This document shows positions 61,389-64,000 of a stretch of DNA of 64,000 nucleotides, piece by piece. The translations under genes and the position numbers were made by a program. Within the stretch, counting starts at the first letter, position 1. Each line of letters starts with the position of its first letter. Location: positions 46,350,044 to 46,414,043 of the forward strand of contig NC_072897.1 of assembly GCF_027943255.1 (NCBI RefSeq). Reading direction: 5' to 3'. A model generated the notes under the pieces. It saw only the letters and a program-made list of their open reading frames with translations, had not been told where the DNA came from and did not search any database. The DNA comes from Anastrepha obliqua. Taxonomy: Eukaryota > Arthropoda > Insecta > Diptera > Tephritidae.

Positions 61389-62877
61389 CTTCTTCTTATT
61401 CTTAATTGGCGTGATGATCGCTTACGCAATTTGGGCCGAGTTTAACCAAGCGTGCCAGTCGTTTCTTTCTCGTGTTAACCGGCGTCAATTGGACACACCA
61501 AGTGAAGCCAAGTCCTTCTCCACCTGATCTTTCCAACAGGAGGCCTTCCTCTTCCTCTACTACCACCAGCTGGTACCGCATCGAATACTTTCAGAGTCGG
61601 AGCGTTTGTATTCATTCGGACGACATGACCCAGCCAGCGTAGCCGCTGGATCTTTATTCGCTGCACTATGTCTATGTCGTCGTAAAGCTCATACAGCTCA
61701 TCGTTCCATCGTCTGCGATATTCGCCGCTACCAACGTGCAAAGGTCCAAAAGTCTTGTGTCTTTGTTTCCCTCAAACACTCCAAGCGTTGCCTCATCGGA
61801 TGTTGCCATCGTCCAAGCTTCTGCGCCATGCATTAGGACGGACATGATGAGAGCCTTGTAGAGTATTTGTTTTGCTCGTCGAGAGAGGACTTTACTACTC
61901 AATTGCCTACTTAGTCCAAAGTAGTACTTGTTGGCAAGAAAGATTCTACGTTGGATTTCAAGGCTGACATTGTTTTTGGTGTTAATGCTGGTTCCTAAGT
62001 ATACGAAGTCATTTACATCCTCGAAATCATAGCTGTCAACAGTGACGTGGGTGCTGATACGCGAGTGCGCCGCCTGTTTGTTTGATGACAGAAGGTACTT
62101 CGTTTTGTCCTCGTTCACCATAAGACCCATTCGCTTTGCCGTTTTTTTCAGTTTGGAGAAGGCAGAACTAACAGCGCGGTTGTTAAAGCTGATGATGTCG
62201 ATATCATCGGCATACGCCAACAATTGTACGCTCCAATGAAAAATTGTGCCTGAGTGATTATGTCCTGCGTCTCGTACGATGCTCTCCAACATCAGGTTAA
62301 AGAAGTCACACGACAGCAAGTCACCCTGTCTGAAACCTTGTTTGGTATCAAACGGCTCGGCGAGGTCCTTCCCAATTCTGACGGCGCTGCTGGTGTTCAG
62401 ACATAGCGGCATACAGGAAACTCCTTTTCGTACTGTCCAACGCTGATTTGAAGTCGACGAAAAGATGGTGTGTGTCGATTCTCCTTTCATGGGTCTTTTC
62501 CAAGATTTGGCGTATTGTGAATATTTGGTCGTTGGTAGACGTTCCAGGTTTAAAGCCACACTGATAAGGTCCAATTGGCACAGATTGCAGGATCTCCCTT
62601 CGTATGGATTGGGCAGAGCACACTTAAATTCCAATCAGCAGGCATGCTTTCATCCGATCATATTTTGCATAGAAGCTGATGCATGCACTTTACCAGCTCC
62701 TCGCCGCCATGATTAAATAGCTCAGCCGGCAGTCCGTCAGTCCGTCGGCGTCGACGGCTTTGTTGCTCTTTAGCCGCGTTATCGCAATTCTCATCTCGTC
62801 ATGGTCGGGTAGCGAAACGACAATTCCGTCGGCAACAATTGGGGTATCAGGACCTACGCATTTTCTGAGACATGCGC
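61389..62877 (-). pseudogene. RTE-like LINE copy E, 5'-truncated
   Basis: On the minus strand the 3' end is AATTAAGAATAAGAAGAAG and the 5' end lies in the linker before RT. Likely imperfect 13-bp duplication GCCGACGCTACTT (61379-61391) against GCCGCCGCTCCTT (62876-62888). Coding pieces: 61672-62634 (about 320 codons, with the AYADDIDIIS catalytic box and YLGTSINTKNNVS) and 61475-61741 (RRWNDELYELYDDID, RLRWLGHVVRM). A small deletion near 62400 removes the FGIPAKLIRLCKM block, the same place where copies B and D break. Confidence 0.87.
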
Positions 62878-63069
62878 CGCCGCTCCTTGCATTACTATAA
62901 TCACAGGATTTCTAACCACGTTCACCACATTTGGACTAAAACTGGCCTAATAATTTTTCGTTTGTCCATTAGACCCTATTTTCGCAAAATGCCCCTTTTT
63001 CTAGGTTATCAAATATTTAACATATTCTATTTGAGTTTTTATTTATTTTAAATTTTAATAAGAGTTATG

Positions 63070-64000
63070 AAACTCGGAACCTGACATTGGTCAAGTGCAA
63101 TTCATGCAATGGTTGGTGCCATTTTCGGAGATGTTCCAACCTGCGCACCACCCGTAAGTGGACAACTAATTACGTTGCCCCCTGCTGGAGAGCTCTGCAC
63201 CCGCAACCACCTCTAGTGGCGCGGCTGACCACCACCATCAGGCCTCAACAACTACAGCGGAATATACAGCAGGTCCAACGTAGGCAACCCCACGCGTCCC
63301 TCACCCCCCTAGTTACTAGAACCTTACCAAGAAGCTTTAAGCTTCTTCAATATAACTGCAATGGACTCACGAGCAAGGTCGACGAGATAGTTGACTTTAT
63401 GAGCCAACACATTATCTCAATAGCTGCGGTCCAAGAAACCAAGCTGCACGCTAGGTCCTCTCTGATCACCAAGGATGGCTATAACGTGCACAGACACGAT
63501 CGCGAACAAGACAATGGGACAGCACCTTAGAATGTCAAGGTATAGCTGTCCGAACAGGCGATGCCGAGCTCGAAATTTATAATGTATACATATCCCCTGT
63601 CACCTGCTGCCCAACAGGATATCTCCCTGATATAGTTGCGCTCATCAGAGGTGAAAACCGATTGGTTGTAGGTGACTTCAATCCGCATCACGATCTTCGG
63701 CATTCAAGCCTGCCAAATGATCGTAGGGGACAGCTATTGGCAGAGCAGATAGGCGATTCGACATTCAGCACTGTGAACGAAGACGCCCCCACCAGGGTAG
63801 TGGGCAATTGCAGCAGCTCGCCTGACATAACAATAGTTAGCGCGGGTCTGATAAATAGCATAACGTGGCGACCTATGCTATCGTTTGCATCAGACCACTT
63901 CCCCATTATCGTCTCGATTGAGAGACCTGCCGACTTCGTTTCCGGGAATCACCGATCCTATTTTAACTTTAAAAAAGCTAATTGGGCCGGCTTCACGGAA
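63070..64000 (+). pseudogene. CR1/L2-like LINE, second copy, runs off the right edge
   Basis: The plus strand matches the element at 56242-60033 from finger 2 onward: VKCNSCNGWCHFRRCSNL, linker, FKLLQYNCNGLTSKVDEIV and AAVQETKLHARS (63087-63530). After a small deletion near 63520 it continues with GDFN-type sequence near 63675 (here the GDFN motif is kept, as VVGDFNPHH) and SFASDHFPIIVS near 63890. It continues past 64000 toward RT. It is 5'-truncated, so the 2A-like motif and finger 1 are absent. Confidence 0.85.

Overview
The window looks like accessory, probably heterochromatic or piRNA-cluster-like DNA from a dipteran insect. A tephritid-type fly is my best guess, judged only from the mix of elements: an errantivirus, an I-type LINE, R1-clade, R4/Dong-clade, RTE-like and LOA-like LINEs, mariner, piggyBac and Helentron-like sequence. 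I found no host gene, tRNA, rRNA or CRISPR array. Almost every stretch that encodes recognisable protein belongs to a transposable element, and most copies carry frameshifts, stops or deletions.

Layout. 0-2.5 kb: Tc1 and mariner transposase remnants and an RNase H-bearing LINE end, all on the minus strand. 2.96-8.98 kb: a degenerate errantivirus with both LTRs, minus strand. 9.48-16.7 kb: a four-level nest. A piggyBac transposase gene is interrupted by a LOA-like LINE, which is interrupted by a short Ty3/gypsy element (4-bp TATA target duplication), which is interrupted by an RTE-like LINE (8-bp target duplication). 16.75-17.5 kb: a mariner deletion derivative. 17.7-18.5 kb: another LINE end. 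19.9-24.65 kb: a second, longer copy of the LOA-like LINE. 24.9-32.6 kb: two R4/Dong-type LINE copies with RTE-like LINEs; one RTE-like copy (29932-32585) has a perfect 14-bp target duplication and an unbroken 849-codon frame.

33.8-35.9 kb: a fold-back element whose centre is six and a quarter 96-bp tandem repeats. 36.0-39.2 kb: a jockey-type ORF1 remnant and a broken RTE-like copy. 40 kb: a CR1/jockey-like LINE end with a TTTA tail. 41.5-42.6 kb: a Helentron-like element with an endonuclease reading frame. 42.7-47.5 kb: a nearly complete I-type LINE with a 12-bp target duplication. 47.56-48.87 kb: a second Helentron-like unit carrying a 902-bp MITE. 49.8-53.8 kb: an R1-clade LINE with a 12-bp target duplication. 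55.0-56.1 kb: a mariner. 56.2-60.0 kb: a CR1/L2-like LINE with two PHD-like fingers, a 2A-like motif and a 13-bp target duplication. 61.4-62.9 kb: another RTE-like copy. 63.1 kb to the end: a second CR1/L2-like copy on the plus strand.

Taken together, about 21 of 27 orientable insertions lie on the minus strand. This bias, the errantivirus, and the deep nesting of mostly dead copies are what a one-strand piRNA cluster transcribed left to right would look like. That is an inference; it needs small-RNA data.
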